Assembly: GCA_004562765.1 (NCBI GenBank)
Contig: SFRL01000003.1
Coordinates: 62,001-126,000 of the forward strand
Direction: 5' to 3'
Length of the DNA stretch: 64,000 nt
Origin: a bacterium
GTDB taxonomy: Bacteria > Bacillota > Clostridia > Lachnospirales > Lachnospiraceae
Shown here: positions 1-9,085 of the stretch, in pieces
Layout of the letters: the number at the start of each line of letters is the position of its first letter
Position numbering within the stretch: the first letter of the stretch is position 1
Position numbers and translations under genes: made by a program
Notes under the pieces: model-generated
Database searches by the model: none
What the model saw: only the letters and a program-made list of their open reading frames with translations
What the model was told of the DNA's origin: nothing

Positions 1-1904
1 TTGATCTTCGGCAGCATCTCTTCCGGCTCATCGTCTCGCTTTGTACGGCTACGCGTGATACGGATCCAGTACATCTGCTTGTTCTCGATCACCAGCGGAG
101 CCATATCCGACTGCGGCATAAAGATCACGGTCCCCGTCCGCATGAAGTTAGACGTATTGTCTATCACCTTCATCTGGCGGAAGCCGCCGCGGGTGCTGTA
201 CTCGAACCGACAGCGGAGTCCATCGTAGTAATTTCCCTCTGCAATGTCAAAGAACAAACTGACGGGGCCTGCATCCATCCGGTTGCGGAAACCTAAGTAA
301 ACCGCATCCTCACTGTAGAGACCCACGCCGAATGCCACAAACGCACGGTGTGACTTCACCAGTTTCGTACAGTCGATCTTACGGGTCGTATTTACGGCGA
401 CCAGCTTTTGCGGCTCCACAAAATGCTCCTTGTAACAATATGCGATCTTTAAATTTCTGATATGCGGATAATGATGGACACAGGGCCGCATATAGCAGTT
501 ATCCGCCTTTAACAGCTGGATGCGAAGTGTCCTGCCCTCATAGGCGCCGCTGGCGGTACTCACCCAGTCTGACGGACAGATAAAGTTCAGTTCATATCTG
601 CCTTTTTTGTCCTGTGCAAACAGTTGTCTGTATTCCTGCCGGCACTCTAACTTTTTCCAGCCGATGCCGTTAAAATACTCGATGGAGATCTCCTCTGCAT
701 AAGTATCCGCGGGCATATCCGTAAAGATCACCTTCGGTTTCCTCTTGATGATCTTTAAATCTTCTTCCTCCTGATGCTTTGTGAGCTCCACAAGATGTTC
801 CGGATAGGTCACATCAAAGGTGATGGTCACTAATGCCCCTGATTTTGCGAAATAATTGTCATGTCCGATATAGCACTCCTGATAGATGGAGAGTGTATCT
901 GTAAACAAGTCAAACTGATCTACATCCAGATCCGTAGACCCGTTGTTTACGGATTGCGCCGACTGCTCTCTTCCTTCGGAAGAAAACTCAATACGCTCGA
1001 TCGCATAGTTCTCAAGCACCGGCTCCAATGCCTCCAAAACGATCAGCTGATAGGAACGCCCATCAATATTCAGCTGATCCGTAGCGGGAGCAGACGCCGG
1101 TCTGACCAGACGGAAGGTCTGCCTGTCGGAAAGCATGGTCACTTCGCCAAAAGGCTGCAGTTCGCCGTCTCCGTAATAACTGAAACGATACGCACCCGAA
1201 CGGATCTTTTCCAGCAGCTTTTCATCCCCCACCATGCGCACATAAAGCGGATTATCCGCGGTATCAAACGCGCTTTCATGGTAAAATAACAGTGCATTCT
1301 TGGAAATATTTGCTGCCTTTCCGAATAGACGGAAGGGCTGGATCTTCATTGCTGTCTGCGGCTGTTCGTCATAGGAGATCGTTTCTCCGACGCTTTCTTC
1401 CTCTGCGGCTTTTGGCGGAATAAGCTCCGGCACATCATATTTACCCAGCAATGGCATCACATAGCCTTCTTTTCCCTTCGTCATAAATGCGGTCTCAAAC
1501 ACTGCATTTGACACATAAATACTGTTTGAGGTCTCAAAAATGACCGGCTCATCCGCATCGTCCGGCTGTGCGATCAGCTGCGTTCCCCGCGGGATCTCAA
1601 CGCCCGGCACGGTGTCATTCACAAGGTCAAATAGCACCAGCGCACTTGCCGGCTTCGCCGGGAGCAATGAAATGTCAAGCATATTTACAAACTCGGTATG
1701 ATACTTTTCGATCACCTCGTTGTACATATTGATGTTATCGCTCATCTGTCCCGCAAAGATCTTTGCGATCGTTGCACCGATGTCCGGATCATCCCCCGAG
1801 TAATGCCACTCGGGCGTATAAGACTTCGCCAGTTCCTCGATGCGTTCCTCAATATCAGCTGCTGTTCTTGTATCGATCTGATCGGTTTTTAACATTCTGT
1901 TCAT
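1..1904 (-). CDS. Baseplate J / gp6-like wedge protein (Pvc11-like), partial
   Basis: This is the large wedge protein of a contractile injection system baseplate, related to T4 gp6 and PVC Pvc11, which forms the ring holding the hub and anchoring the sheath. The ATG at 1904 follows GAGAGGAAGC, and the frame stays open to the left edge, so about 634 residues are visible and the C-terminus is missing. The N-terminus has the family pattern EWHYSGDDPDIGATIAKIF, then LLPAKPASALVLFDL and a PRGTQL stretch. It lies 10 bp after the gp25-like gene, the usual gp25-gp6 order. Assignment is by motif and context; further baseplate genes probably lie beyond the edge. Confidence 0.85.
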   Translation of the reverse strand, partial: MNRMLKTDQIDTRTAADIEERIEELAKSYTPEWHYSGDDPDIGATIAKIFAGQMSDNINMYNEVIEKYHTEFVNMLDISLLPAKPASALVLFDLVNDTVPGVEIPRGTQLIAQPDDADEPVIFETSNSIYVSNAVFETAFMTKGKEGYVMPLLGKYDVPELIPPKAAEEESVGETISYDEQPQTAMKIQPFRLFGKAANISKNALLFYHESAFDTADNPLYVRMVGDEKLLEKIRSGAYRFSYYGDGELQPFGEVTMLSDRQTFRLVRPASAPATDQLNIDGRSYQLIVLEALEPVLENYAIERIEFSSEGREQSAQSVNNGSTDLDVDQFDLFTDTLSIYQECYIGHDNYFAKSGALVTITFDVTYPEHLVELTKHQEEEDLKIIKRKPKVIFTDMPADTYAEEISIEYFNGIGWKKLECRQEYRQLFAQDKKGRYELNFICPSDWVSTASGAYEGRTLRIQLLKADNCYMRPCVHHYPHIRNLKIAYCYKEHFVEPQKLVAVNTTRKIDCTKLVKSHRAFVAFGVGLYSEDAVYLGFRNRMDAGPVSLFFDIAEGNYYDGLRCRFEYSTRGGFRQMKVIDNTSNFMRTGTVIFMPQSDMAPLVIENKQMYWIRITRSRTKRDDEPEEMLPKI

Positions 1905-1914
1905 GTGCTTCCTC

Positions 1915-2379
1915 TCACTCTTCAGGGGCTGCCTCGTCATACTGTTCTGATTCATATTGCTCTGACTCATAAGCCTCTTCCTCTGTATCTGCATTTAAAT
2001 AAAAGGGAAATACCAGATTTCCTCTCTGATTTGTCCCACTCACAAGATAATCGATATTGATAATCAGACAACCCTCTTTTGTCTGTGTATCTGTCGTGAT
2101 CTCCACGTCGCTCACCCGGGGCTCCTGCGTTAAGATCTGCTCTGCCAGATCCCGCTTCATCATACTGAGCGCTGTAATATTCGTATCCATAAAGGTATAT
2201 GACATAAGCGTGCTTCCGTAATCCGGTCTTGCAAATCGCTCCGTCCTCTGTGTCATCAGTATCAGATAAATGGATTCCTTGACACTTTGTTCTGCCGATG
2301 AGGTCATAAACCTTCCGGTTGCCTCATTGATCTGCGGCGGAAATTTCATTCCGCTTCCCAAAAACTTTTTATCCGGCAT
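1915..2379 (-). CDS. gp25-like baseplate wedge protein (Pvc9-like)
   Basis: A 154-residue protein of the T4 gp25 / GPW family, a conserved baseplate component thought to nucleate sheath assembly. Visible signs are the N-terminal FLGSGMKFPPQ, the central pattern SIYLILMTQRTERFARPDYGS ending in a short acidic tail (EEEAYESEQYESEQYDEAA), and the typical length. The ATG follows AAAGGAGTATCGCAT. It sits between the spike gene (18 bp upstream) and the baseplate J gene (10 bp downstream) in the same operon. The repeated ESEQY in the tail is not a usual gp25 feature. Confidence 0.85.
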   Translation of the reverse strand: MPDKKFLGSGMKFPPQINEATGRFMTSSAEQSVKESIYLILMTQRTERFARPDYGSTLMSYTFMDTNITALSMMKRDLAEQILTQEPRVSDVEITTDTQTKEGCLIINIDYLVSGTNQRGNLVFPFYLNADTEEEAYESEQYESEQYDEAAPEE

Positions 2380-2397
2380 ATGCGATACTCCTTTCCA

Positions 2398-3216
2398 TTA
2401 TCCGATCTTGATGGGTTTACCCTCAGCGGTTACCGGTCCGTTGCTGGAAACGGTAGCCTTTGACGTTCCCTCCAGCTTTGCGGTACCTCCTGACAGATTC
2501 AGGCTTTTTACCGCAGACTGTGTAATACCGTTTGTGGCATCCACACGGAAATCCTTCGTCTTCAGTTCCGTAACACCGCTTGCTCCGTTCATCGTGAGCT
2601 GGATTGTCTCGCCCACCTTGATCGTCAGTTTTGTAGCCGCGGTGATCTCCATCTGACCGTTCATCGTATTCATCACGATCTGATTTGCACCGGCCTGATC
2701 TGTGATCGTGATCTTGTGCTTTGCATTGTCCAGCGTGATGCTGTGCTCGGTACTTAACTCTTTTCCGGCTGTCCGGATCGTGATCTTATCGGATGCGCCT
2801 TCGCCCGCATTATCCTCAAAATCAATGGCATTTCCATTGTGTGTCACAATGCGCTTATTGGAGTTGAGCATGTTTGCTGTCTTATTCAAAAACAGATCTG
2901 TCGTCTTTGATACACAGGCGATCACATACGGCCGTTCAATATTGCCCTGTTCAAATGCCACCAGCACCTGATCTCCGACCTCCGGCATGAAATAGATGCC
3001 CCAGCTTTTGCCACCGTATGGCATTGCCAGCCTTGCCCAGCGCAGCTGGTTTCCTTCATCACGTGATGGCAGCGACACACACAGTCTGCCGGGCATCATG
3101 GTATCATAGTTCTGGGCAACTGTACCGACCATGACACCGAACACCCGGTTATCACCGGTTTCCGTCTTCGTCGCCTGTTTTTCCGCAATATCATCAATAA
3201 TATCAAATAATCCCAT
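2398..3216 (-). CDS. Baseplate assembly V / gp5-like spike protein
   Basis: A 272-residue trimeric spike protein resembling phage gpV and the C-terminal part of VgrG/Pvc8. Residues 25-105 read as an OB-fold with the family pattern GRLCVSLPSRDEGNQLRWAR, then MPEVGDQVLVAFEQGN and RPYVIACV. The remaining half is a run of short beta-strand repeats typical of the needle. In PVC and T6SS the hub and spike are usually one VgrG-like chain; here the hub is a separate gene 31 bp upstream, as in T4 gp27/gp5. The PAAR-like tip that would cap it is encoded at 13985-14374. Confidence 0.85.
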   Translation of the reverse strand: MGLFDIIDDIAEKQATKTETGDNRVFGVMVGTVAQNYDTMMPGRLCVSLPSRDEGNQLRWARLAMPYGGKSWGIYFMPEVGDQVLVAFEQGNIERPYVIACVSKTTDLFLNKTANMLNSNKRIVTHNGNAIDFEDNAGEGASDKITIRTAGKELSTEHSITLDNAKHKITITDQAGANQIVMNTMNGQMEITAATKLTIKVGETIQLTMNGASGVTELKTKDFRVDATNGITQSAVKSLNLSGGTAKLEGTSKATVSSNGPVTAEGKPIKIG

Positions 3217-3247
3217 ATACTGTCATTCCTCCGGGTATAAACATCAA

Positions 3248-4939
3248 TTATAGAATGGATCCGATCAGACCGGATGCGCCGGAGCTCAAAATGTCATCTG
3301 CCACACCGCCGGTCATATCATTCAAGTCATCCAATGCGTTATCTACCATGTCCATGGCATTGTCTACCGTATCCATCACGTCATCCACGGCATCCATCAC
3401 GCCGCCAAGCGTGTCGCCAAGCATTCCACCTAAAAGTCCGCTGCTGCTTCCGGCCGAATAGGATCCGCCCAGACCTGCCGCCTTTGCAGTGATCCTTGTG
3501 GAAAAGCCCTGTTCGGCATTCATCGTGTGCTTGACACTCATGATATAAAACAGATTGTTGACCGGATCTCCCATATTCACCAGCTTGATATAACGGCCGG
3601 GAACCAGATCCGGCAAGCCGATCAGCTCCGCCTCCAGGGTTCCGAAACGGAAGGCCACATCCTCTGCCAGATACTCGGCACGGTAACCGGCCTCTTTTTT
3701 ACTGTCTGCCGTGGGATCAATGTAAACCTTGGAAGAATCCTTCACAAGCTTGGATGCATATTTTCCTTTGGAAAGCTTGTTTTTCAGCTTCACGGAATTC
3801 GTGATCTGGGAAGCCTTTCCCACGTCGGTACTGCGCACCTCCACTTTCCCCACGAGTCCTGTCACGTTGTATTCCACATCCACGTTTTTCATGCCGGTAG
3901 CCGGAGAGATCTCCATGAGCACCTCCGAATAATCCTTCGCTTTTCTGAAATAGACATTTCCGCTGCTGACAAAAAACTCATAATTATATTTTTTTGCTGC
4001 CTTTACGACAAACTCATAATCGCTCTCTGCCACCATCTCGACCGTCTTGTCTGTCGCCGTACCTGGTACACCCGGAACTGCAACACCACCCACACCCGGA
4101 ATATTACCTGCGACCTGATTGAGCTGTGCAGCCGCATTTTGGGCCTGATTTGCCGCATCCTTCGCCGCGTCAGCCGCTGCCGTTGCCGTATCTACGGCAC
4201 TTCCTACCGTTGAGGCTGCATTTGTCACAGAGCTGACTGCTCCTCCTGTCAGGGAATCCAATGCGCCCGCCGCAGCACCTCCTCCCACAGAGGAAGCTGC
4301 GTTTGCCGCCTCCATTGCTGCGCTTCCGGCATCCATTGCCGCATCTGCAAGGTCACCAACCCCGGCAGCATCTGCAAGACCTCCTAGAACTCCGCCTGCC
4401 AGATCCTGCTTATCCGGCGTGTCTGTAATATTCAGCTTCTTTATGATTCCGCGCTCCTTCATATCGGAGTACAGTTCGGAAGAAAATATCTCATTGACTG
4501 CCTCGGAATAACTCATGGCCATCATCTGTTTGGAATAGCAGTTTGCCATCATGATGCCTTTCACATCCATGCAGGTCACACGTACACCGGGATTTTCATC
4601 CTCCTGAAAGAAGAAGTTTACCTGCGAGATAAAACCACAGAACACTTCCTTTACCACGGAACCGTAACCGACACTGATGGAAACCTGAGAACCGATCGCC
4701 ACAAACTTTTTGATGGACTTAAACTCAAATGCACAGGTCTGCCTGTTGTAGCATCCATAGATCACAAAGGACGCGATGGATGCCTCAAATCCACTGGTGT
4801 TTTCAATCTCAACATTACCGACATACAGCTTTGCCTTTGACTTATTCAGGGGATTGCCCTCCACCTCCACAAGAACGACCGGATTTGTAAAATTATCGTA
4901 TTCTTTTTTTAATTTTTCAAAGGTTACCTCTGCTGCCAT
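3248..4939 (-). CDS. Hub protein (gp27 / gpD-like) with Ala-rich insert
   Basis: A 563-residue hub protein of the late-control gpD / gp27 type that should join tube and spike. The N-terminal part (about 1-160) has FEASIASFVIYGCYNRQ and VKEVFCGFISQVNFFF; the second part (about 300-490) has ESDYEFVVKAAKKYNYEFFV, a hub signature. Between them, residues 181-295 are almost purely Ala/Gly/Ser/Asp with a Val-Pro-Gly end, which looks like a helical or disordered insertion. Residues 492-563 form a second unusual segment of repeated DAVDDVMDTVDNAMD-like heptads. Both additions are encoded in frame without frameshift. It is cotranscribed with the separate spike gene. Confidence 0.82.
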   Translation of the reverse strand: MAAEVTFEKLKKEYDNFTNPVVLVEVEGNPLNKSKAKLYVGNVEIENTSGFEASIASFVIYGCYNRQTCAFEFKSIKKFVAIGSQVSISVGYGSVVKEVFCGFISQVNFFFQEDENPGVRVTCMDVKGIMMANCYSKQMMAMSYSEAVNEIFSSELYSDMKERGIIKKLNITDTPDKQDLAGGVLGGLADAAGVGDLADAAMDAGSAAMEAANAASSVGGGAAAGALDSLTGGAVSSVTNAASTVGSAVDTATAAADAAKDAANQAQNAAAQLNQVAGNIPGVGGVAVPGVPGTATDKTVEMVAESDYEFVVKAAKKYNYEFFVSSGNVYFRKAKDYSEVLMEISPATGMKNVDVEYNVTGLVGKVEVRSTDVGKASQITNSVKLKNKLSKGKYASKLVKDSSKVYIDPTADSKKEAGYRAEYLAEDVAFRFGTLEAELIGLPDLVPGRYIKLVNMGDPVNNLFYIMSVKHTMNAEQGFSTRITAKAAGLGGSYSAGSSSGLLGGMLGDTLGGVMDAVDDVMDTVDNAMDMVDNALDDLNDMTGGVADDILSSGASGLIGSIL

Positions 4940-4974
4940 ATCATTATCCTTTACTGCCGGATCTGACCGGCTGA

Positions 4975-5841
4975 TTACTTACTGAAATTCAACAGACTGC
5001 CCGCCCGCTGCGTCCAGCTGACAAGACTGTGGCTTCCGGCACCGAATGCCTTCTCATATTCATCCTGCCATCTGCCGAGACTGTTGGGTGAAACGGTCTC
5101 ATCTGCACATACAAGGGAGAGCTGCACAACTGCCCGCACCGGAATACCGGAGCTGTTGAACATCGTATACTGGGCAGATACCCGGTTTAACACACCGGTG
5201 TAACTCATGTCCCCCCAGTTAAATGTAATACATCTGGTATAAGGCGAGCGCAGTGCCGCGATCAGTCCCTCCACCTCCTGCTGAACCGTCATCTTCCGGT
5301 TCTTTCCTGCTGCTGAAAGCCCGGTTTTGATCACGGATTTCGCCAATTCAGAAGGTGCGATGTTCGTCTTCGCACTAAGGAAGCATTCATTTGCATTCAT
5401 GTTGTCAAACAAGAGCTTCACATTCAGATTGATGTGGATCGGAACCGGCTTAAAGTCAATGGCTCCTGGAATGGTTCGTCCTTCCTCGTCCACATTATTA
5501 AATGCAGTGGTTGCCATGCGGCCGCCGCCGTGGCCCTCGATCTGCAGATCGCTGGGATTGAACTGGACCTGAAACTGTTTTTTGGATCCTTTCAGTGTGA
5601 TCCCTGACAAGCTGTTTAGTCCGCTTCCCAAGATCGTCTGCTCCAAAACGTCCGACTGTGCCGTAAAATCACCGATCGATTCGGTAAGTGCAGCCACATT
5701 ACTGAGATCTGTCATCGACAGTGCCGTGCTCGGTGAGCCGTTCGCATTTGGAGGATTCTTTTTTGCCACATCCTCAATCTCCCGCAGATCCAGGATCTCC
5801 AGGATCGCTTTTTCATTTACAAAAAAATTCTGAATACCCAT
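4975..5841 (-). CDS. CIS tube-baseplate adaptor protein (CIS_tube family), paralogue 2
   Basis: A 288-residue protein of the Pvc7-type CIS_tube family, which connects the inner tube to the hub. The diagnostic patterns are QFQVQFNPSDLQIEG, CITFNWGDMSYTGVLNRV and MFNSSGIPVRAVVQLSL. It is paralogous to the next gene upstream (5864-6739), with which it shares LLFD, the FxW motif and the MFxxxGxPVR motif. Family members often end in a LysM domain; none is visible here. The N-terminal 90 residues are specific to this copy. It lies 23 bp downstream of its paralogue and 35 bp upstream of the hub gene. Confidence 0.78.
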   Translation of the reverse strand: MGIQNFFVNEKAILEILDLREIEDVAKKNPPNANGSPSTALSMTDLSNVAALTESIGDFTAQSDVLEQTILGSGLNSLSGITLKGSKKQFQVQFNPSDLQIEGHGGGRMATTAFNNVDEEGRTIPGAIDFKPVPIHINLNVKLLFDNMNANECFLSAKTNIAPSELAKSVIKTGLSAAGKNRKMTVQQEVEGLIAALRSPYTRCITFNWGDMSYTGVLNRVSAQYTMFNSSGIPVRAVVQLSLVCADETVSPNSLGRWQDEYEKAFGAGSHSLVSWTQRAGSLLNFSK

Positions 5842-5863
5842 ATCTGACCTTCCTTACCGAATG

Positions 5864-6739
5864 CTAAATATTCAGGTTCAGCACGGAATTGCTGAGTCCG
5901 CGTGAAAGACTGTTTACTGATTGCGTCAGTCCACTGGTCATGGAATCGCCAAAGGCCTTTGTAAATGCCTTTTCCCAATATTTGTTCGAATATTTTGCAC
6001 TGACATCCTCGGACTGGCGAATCGTCAGACGGATCTCGCCGCGCACCGGGTGTCCCTGTGTGTTAAACATTTTATAGTTGGAGCTCACGCTTGTCAGCTC
6101 GCCCTGGAAACACATCTGTGCCCAGAAAAACAATACATGTCTCGTGTAATCTCTTGTTAAAAGCGACATAATGCCATCCATCTGCGGCTTGACCGAGTAG
6201 CCGTCTCCGGCAAGCTTATTGACTGCATTACTCACAACCCCCACCGCATTGCCGACATTCACGGAAAGATTGGACATCATAAAGGAATCATACACATTTA
6301 CTGCATCAAATAGAAGCTGTACAGACATCGTGGTGGAAACCGGCTCCACGTTCTGACGCAGCTGACTGGTGCTGGCATCTCCCATGGCTCCTCCCGAGAA
6401 GCTCATCTGGTTTCCGGCAACGGTCTCCAGATAGATACTGGAAGGATTATAGGGAACCTCCAACGCCAGATAGCGGAACTGCTCGATCGTTTGTGTAGTG
6501 CCTCGACCGGCCAGACTTTTGAAAGATGCCATCACGCCTTCACCTCCGCCAATCAAAAGCTGTTCTCTCAGTTTATCAGACAAAGTGATCATTTGATCCA
6601 CTGATAATCCTTGTGTTTTTTTTACATCCGGTACGCAAAGGATCGCCTTCGGTATATTACCGGTTGCAAGGTTTGCGGTATCCTTCAAACCTCCCAACAG
6701 ACTATTTCCTATACTTCCTGCAAATGCGCCAATACCCAT
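5864..6739 (-). CDS. CIS tube-baseplate adaptor protein (CIS_tube family), paralogue 1
   Basis: A 291-residue CIS_tube-family protein. Key patterns are ALEVPYNPSSIYLETVAG, VQLLFDAVNVYD, HVLFFWAQMCFQGELTSV and MFNTQGHPVRGEIRLTI, matching the paralogue downstream. Residues 1-25 are glycine-rich and hydrophobic (GAFAGSIGNSLLGGL) but do not form a clear signal peptide. No LysM domain is present. Having two tandem copies suggests that two stacked adaptor rings are made, as tube-initiator proteins do in other contractile systems; this is inference from order and similarity. Confidence 0.75.
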   Translation of the reverse strand: MGIGAFAGSIGNSLLGGLKDTANLATGNIPKAILCVPDVKKTQGLSVDQMITLSDKLREQLLIGGGEGVMASFKSLAGRGTTQTIEQFRYLALEVPYNPSSIYLETVAGNQMSFSGGAMGDASTSQLRQNVEPVSTTMSVQLLFDAVNVYDSFMMSNLSVNVGNAVGVVSNAVNKLAGDGYSVKPQMDGIMSLLTRDYTRHVLFFWAQMCFQGELTSVSSNYKMFNTQGHPVRGEIRLTIRQSEDVSAKYSNKYWEKAFTKAFGDSMTSGLTQSVNSLSRGLSNSVLNLNI

Positions 6740-6794
6740 CTGTCATCCCTGCCTTTATTGCTCTCGGACCATGCCAATAGCGGCTGATCCGGCT

Positions 6795-9038
6795 CTAGTA
6801 ACCGCGTCTTCGTTTTTCCGACTCCAGACGCTTTTCCAGTTTATGGTAGATCTTCTCCGAAAGTGCTCCCAGCTCCCGCTGAACGCCCTGACGGACAAGC
6901 TCGTTTACATTTTCTGTCTGTTCCACAATCTGCTGCGTATTCACGTTCGTGTAGGTACGCTCGGTCGTGTCATAGTTTGTGACCGTCTCATTCTGCTTGT
7001 GTACGGTACGATTCACCTTGTTGTTCTGCTCGATCATCTGCTGAACAAATTCCTCATCCACCTGCTGTTCCTGACTGCGATGCACGAGCGTCACATCCGT
7101 ACGATGGTCTTCATAAACCTGTGTTTTCTGTGGTTCCACAGGTGTTTTCTCATTCCAGCGGTCAATGACTTCTTTGGTCTGTTCATGTAGCTGCTCCTGC
7201 TGCTCGTGCATGATCTGTGACTGCTTCTGCACAAGCTCCGCATGATGAATGTCCCGGATCAGCATTCCCATGTCATCACTAACACCGGTCATTTCCTTTC
7301 GCAGCTCCATCGGAGCCTCCAGATACTCGCGTACCGTCTCGTAGACCGCCCTGGTCTGTTCAGGCAGTAGGTTCATGACCTGAGAGAGCTTTGCCTGCTT
7401 TGCTTCCTGCTGTTTTTCACCCTCCGCACGCAGCTGCTCTAACATCTCGGCCGGATGTTCCAGTCCCATCAGGCTTTCACGACGCATCTGCTCGGGACTC
7501 TTTCGTTCCCGCGGACGCTCCATAGATTCGCGGATGCCCTCCATCATCTGCATGTATTTATACTGATTATTGATATTTTCACGGTTGATACGGGAAAGCT
7601 CCTGCTCGATGTTTGTCAGATCCCTGTGATCCACATGAGTCATCTGCTCCTGTGTCACATCACCCTCGTACACATCGCCTTCGCTCACGGTTCTATGGTC
7701 AATCACAGTCTTCTGATCCACATGTGTATCCGACTGTGACAAGCGGTTCTGCTGCTCGATCGTCTGACGGAGCAGTCGGTTTTCTCTTGTCTCATTGTTC
7801 GTGATGCGCCGGTCTAACAGACGGTTTACAACCTGCGAGGAATGATCCGCATAATACTGCGGCAGTTCCGTCTGCAATAGTTCGGTCAGATACTGCTCAT
7901 CGGTCTGTTCCGTAATCCGGTTGATGAGCTCCTGACGGCTCATATCTTGGCTGAGCAGCTCATTCACAGTCTGATACTGCTCGTTTGTATGATCCTCAAA
8001 CAACGTATGTAAGATTGCGATCTCATTTTTTTGTGCCTCGTGATATGCAGCCTGATAGGTGTTTCCCTGCTCCTGATAGGTTCTGTACTCAGCACTCATG
8101 CGCTGTTCCATGCGCTGCATGGTATTCTGCGCGTTCTGGTAAAAGGATCGCTCCATATGATACCAGTTATCGCCGCCACGCAGCCTGTTATCGCTGCGGC
8201 TCTGATAAATATTGCTGACCAGATCGAGCAACACAGCGGAACTGACCTGATGAAGTACATTCTGTTCCGTAACCTGTTCTTCGTTTAACTGCTGGTCTTC
8301 GTAGTAATTATCATACCGGTAAACAAGTGGTGTTTCTTCTCCCCTGGCCTCGCTTTTCAGCTTCTGGAGCAGAATGTTCTGTGCCAGGCGATGCTGCTCG
8401 GAAAGCGCCACTTCTGTATTTGTAATGTTCTGATCGCCCTGTCTGCTGCTGTTAAAATTGACAACGGTCTGATAAACGGCTGCCGTCTGCAGACGGTTTA
8501 AGATCTCCTCATGCAGGTGCAGTGTATCCTTTTGTTCGGTGAGCTCCTGCGATACATGCTCGTCATTCTGCTCGGTCCGGTAATTTTCTACCAGCTGACG
8601 AAGCTCTCCTGCGTGATTCCAGTACAGGTCGATCAACTTGTTTGTATTGTTCTGCTCCTGCCGGATATTTCTCACCTGTTGCATGAATTCGCTGACATTT
8701 TTTATGCCCAGCTTTTGCATGACATCCGTGATGTACACCCGATCCTGATAGGTCAGCTCTGCTGAGCCGCTGACCATGATCCGGTTGACAAGGTTATTGA
8801 TGACCTCCAGCTTGTTTTCCTGATGTGTGTTCACATTCGTCTGCTGGAAGATGTTCAGCTCATCCTCGCCGCCAAAATAATATTCCGGCGGTGTTGTCAT
8901 CACATGGAGCAGATCCTCCGGTGTGAGCTTCATACTCATCATCGAATACGGATCCGTGATCCTGTGATAAAACCCTTCATGCATGGAGTTTTCGGGTGTT
9001 TTACATTTTAATTCAATTGGTGCTGTGATCGTTAACAT
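6795..9038 (-). CDS. Gln/Glu-rich coiled-coil protein of the eCIS locus; function unknown
   Basis: A 747-residue protein I do not recognise. After an N-terminal segment of about 60 residues (MLTITAPIELKCKTPENSMH) it is dominated by Gln, Glu and Asn and long predicted helices, with recurring blocks such as EQNVLHQVSSAVLLD, VEQTENVNELVRQGV and runs like QQEQLHEQTKEV. There is no signal peptide or membrane segment. It sits between the second tube-like protein and the CIS_tube pair, all on one transcript. Length, coiled-coil character and absence of another obvious candidate make a tape-measure or internal scaffold role possible, but PVC tape-measure genes lie elsewhere, so this is only inference. 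The ATG follows GGGAGGAATCGG. Confidence 0.6.
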   Translation of the reverse strand: MLTITAPIELKCKTPENSMHEGFYHRITDPYSMMSMKLTPEDLLHVMTTPPEYYFGGEDELNIFQQTNVNTHQENKLEVINNLVNRIMVSGSAELTYQDRVYITDVMQKLGIKNVSEFMQQVRNIRQEQNNTNKLIDLYWNHAGELRQLVENYRTEQNDEHVSQELTEQKDTLHLHEEILNRLQTAAVYQTVVNFNSSRQGDQNITNTEVALSEQHRLAQNILLQKLKSEARGEETPLVYRYDNYYEDQQLNEEQVTEQNVLHQVSSAVLLDLVSNIYQSRSDNRLRGGDNWYHMERSFYQNAQNTMQRMEQRMSAEYRTYQEQGNTYQAAYHEAQKNEIAILHTLFEDHTNEQYQTVNELLSQDMSRQELINRITEQTDEQYLTELLQTELPQYYADHSSQVVNRLLDRRITNNETRENRLLRQTIEQQNRLSQSDTHVDQKTVIDHRTVSEGDVYEGDVTQEQMTHVDHRDLTNIEQELSRINRENINNQYKYMQMMEGIRESMERPRERKSPEQMRRESLMGLEHPAEMLEQLRAEGEKQQEAKQAKLSQVMNLLPEQTRAVYETVREYLEAPMELRKEMTGVSDDMGMLIRDIHHAELVQKQSQIMHEQQEQLHEQTKEVIDRWNEKTPVEPQKTQVYEDHRTDVTLVHRSQEQQVDEEFVQQMIEQNNKVNRTVHKQNETVTNYDTTERTYTNVNTQQIVEQTENVNELVRQGVQRELGALSEKIYHKLEKRLESEKRRRGY

Positions 9039-9056
9039 CCGATTCCTCCCGGTTTC

Positions 9057-9085
9057 CTGTTACTTACCTGTTACTTACCTGTTAC
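9057..9085 (-). repeat. Short 12-bp tandem repeat at a gene junction
   Basis: About two and a half copies of a 12-bp unit (plus strand CTGTTACTTACC) lie between the start of the 747-residue gene and the stop of the preceding gene. On the coding strand each unit carries a TAA, and the upstream gene uses the first one. It looks like a slipped duplication of the stop region with no evident function. Confidence 0.7.
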
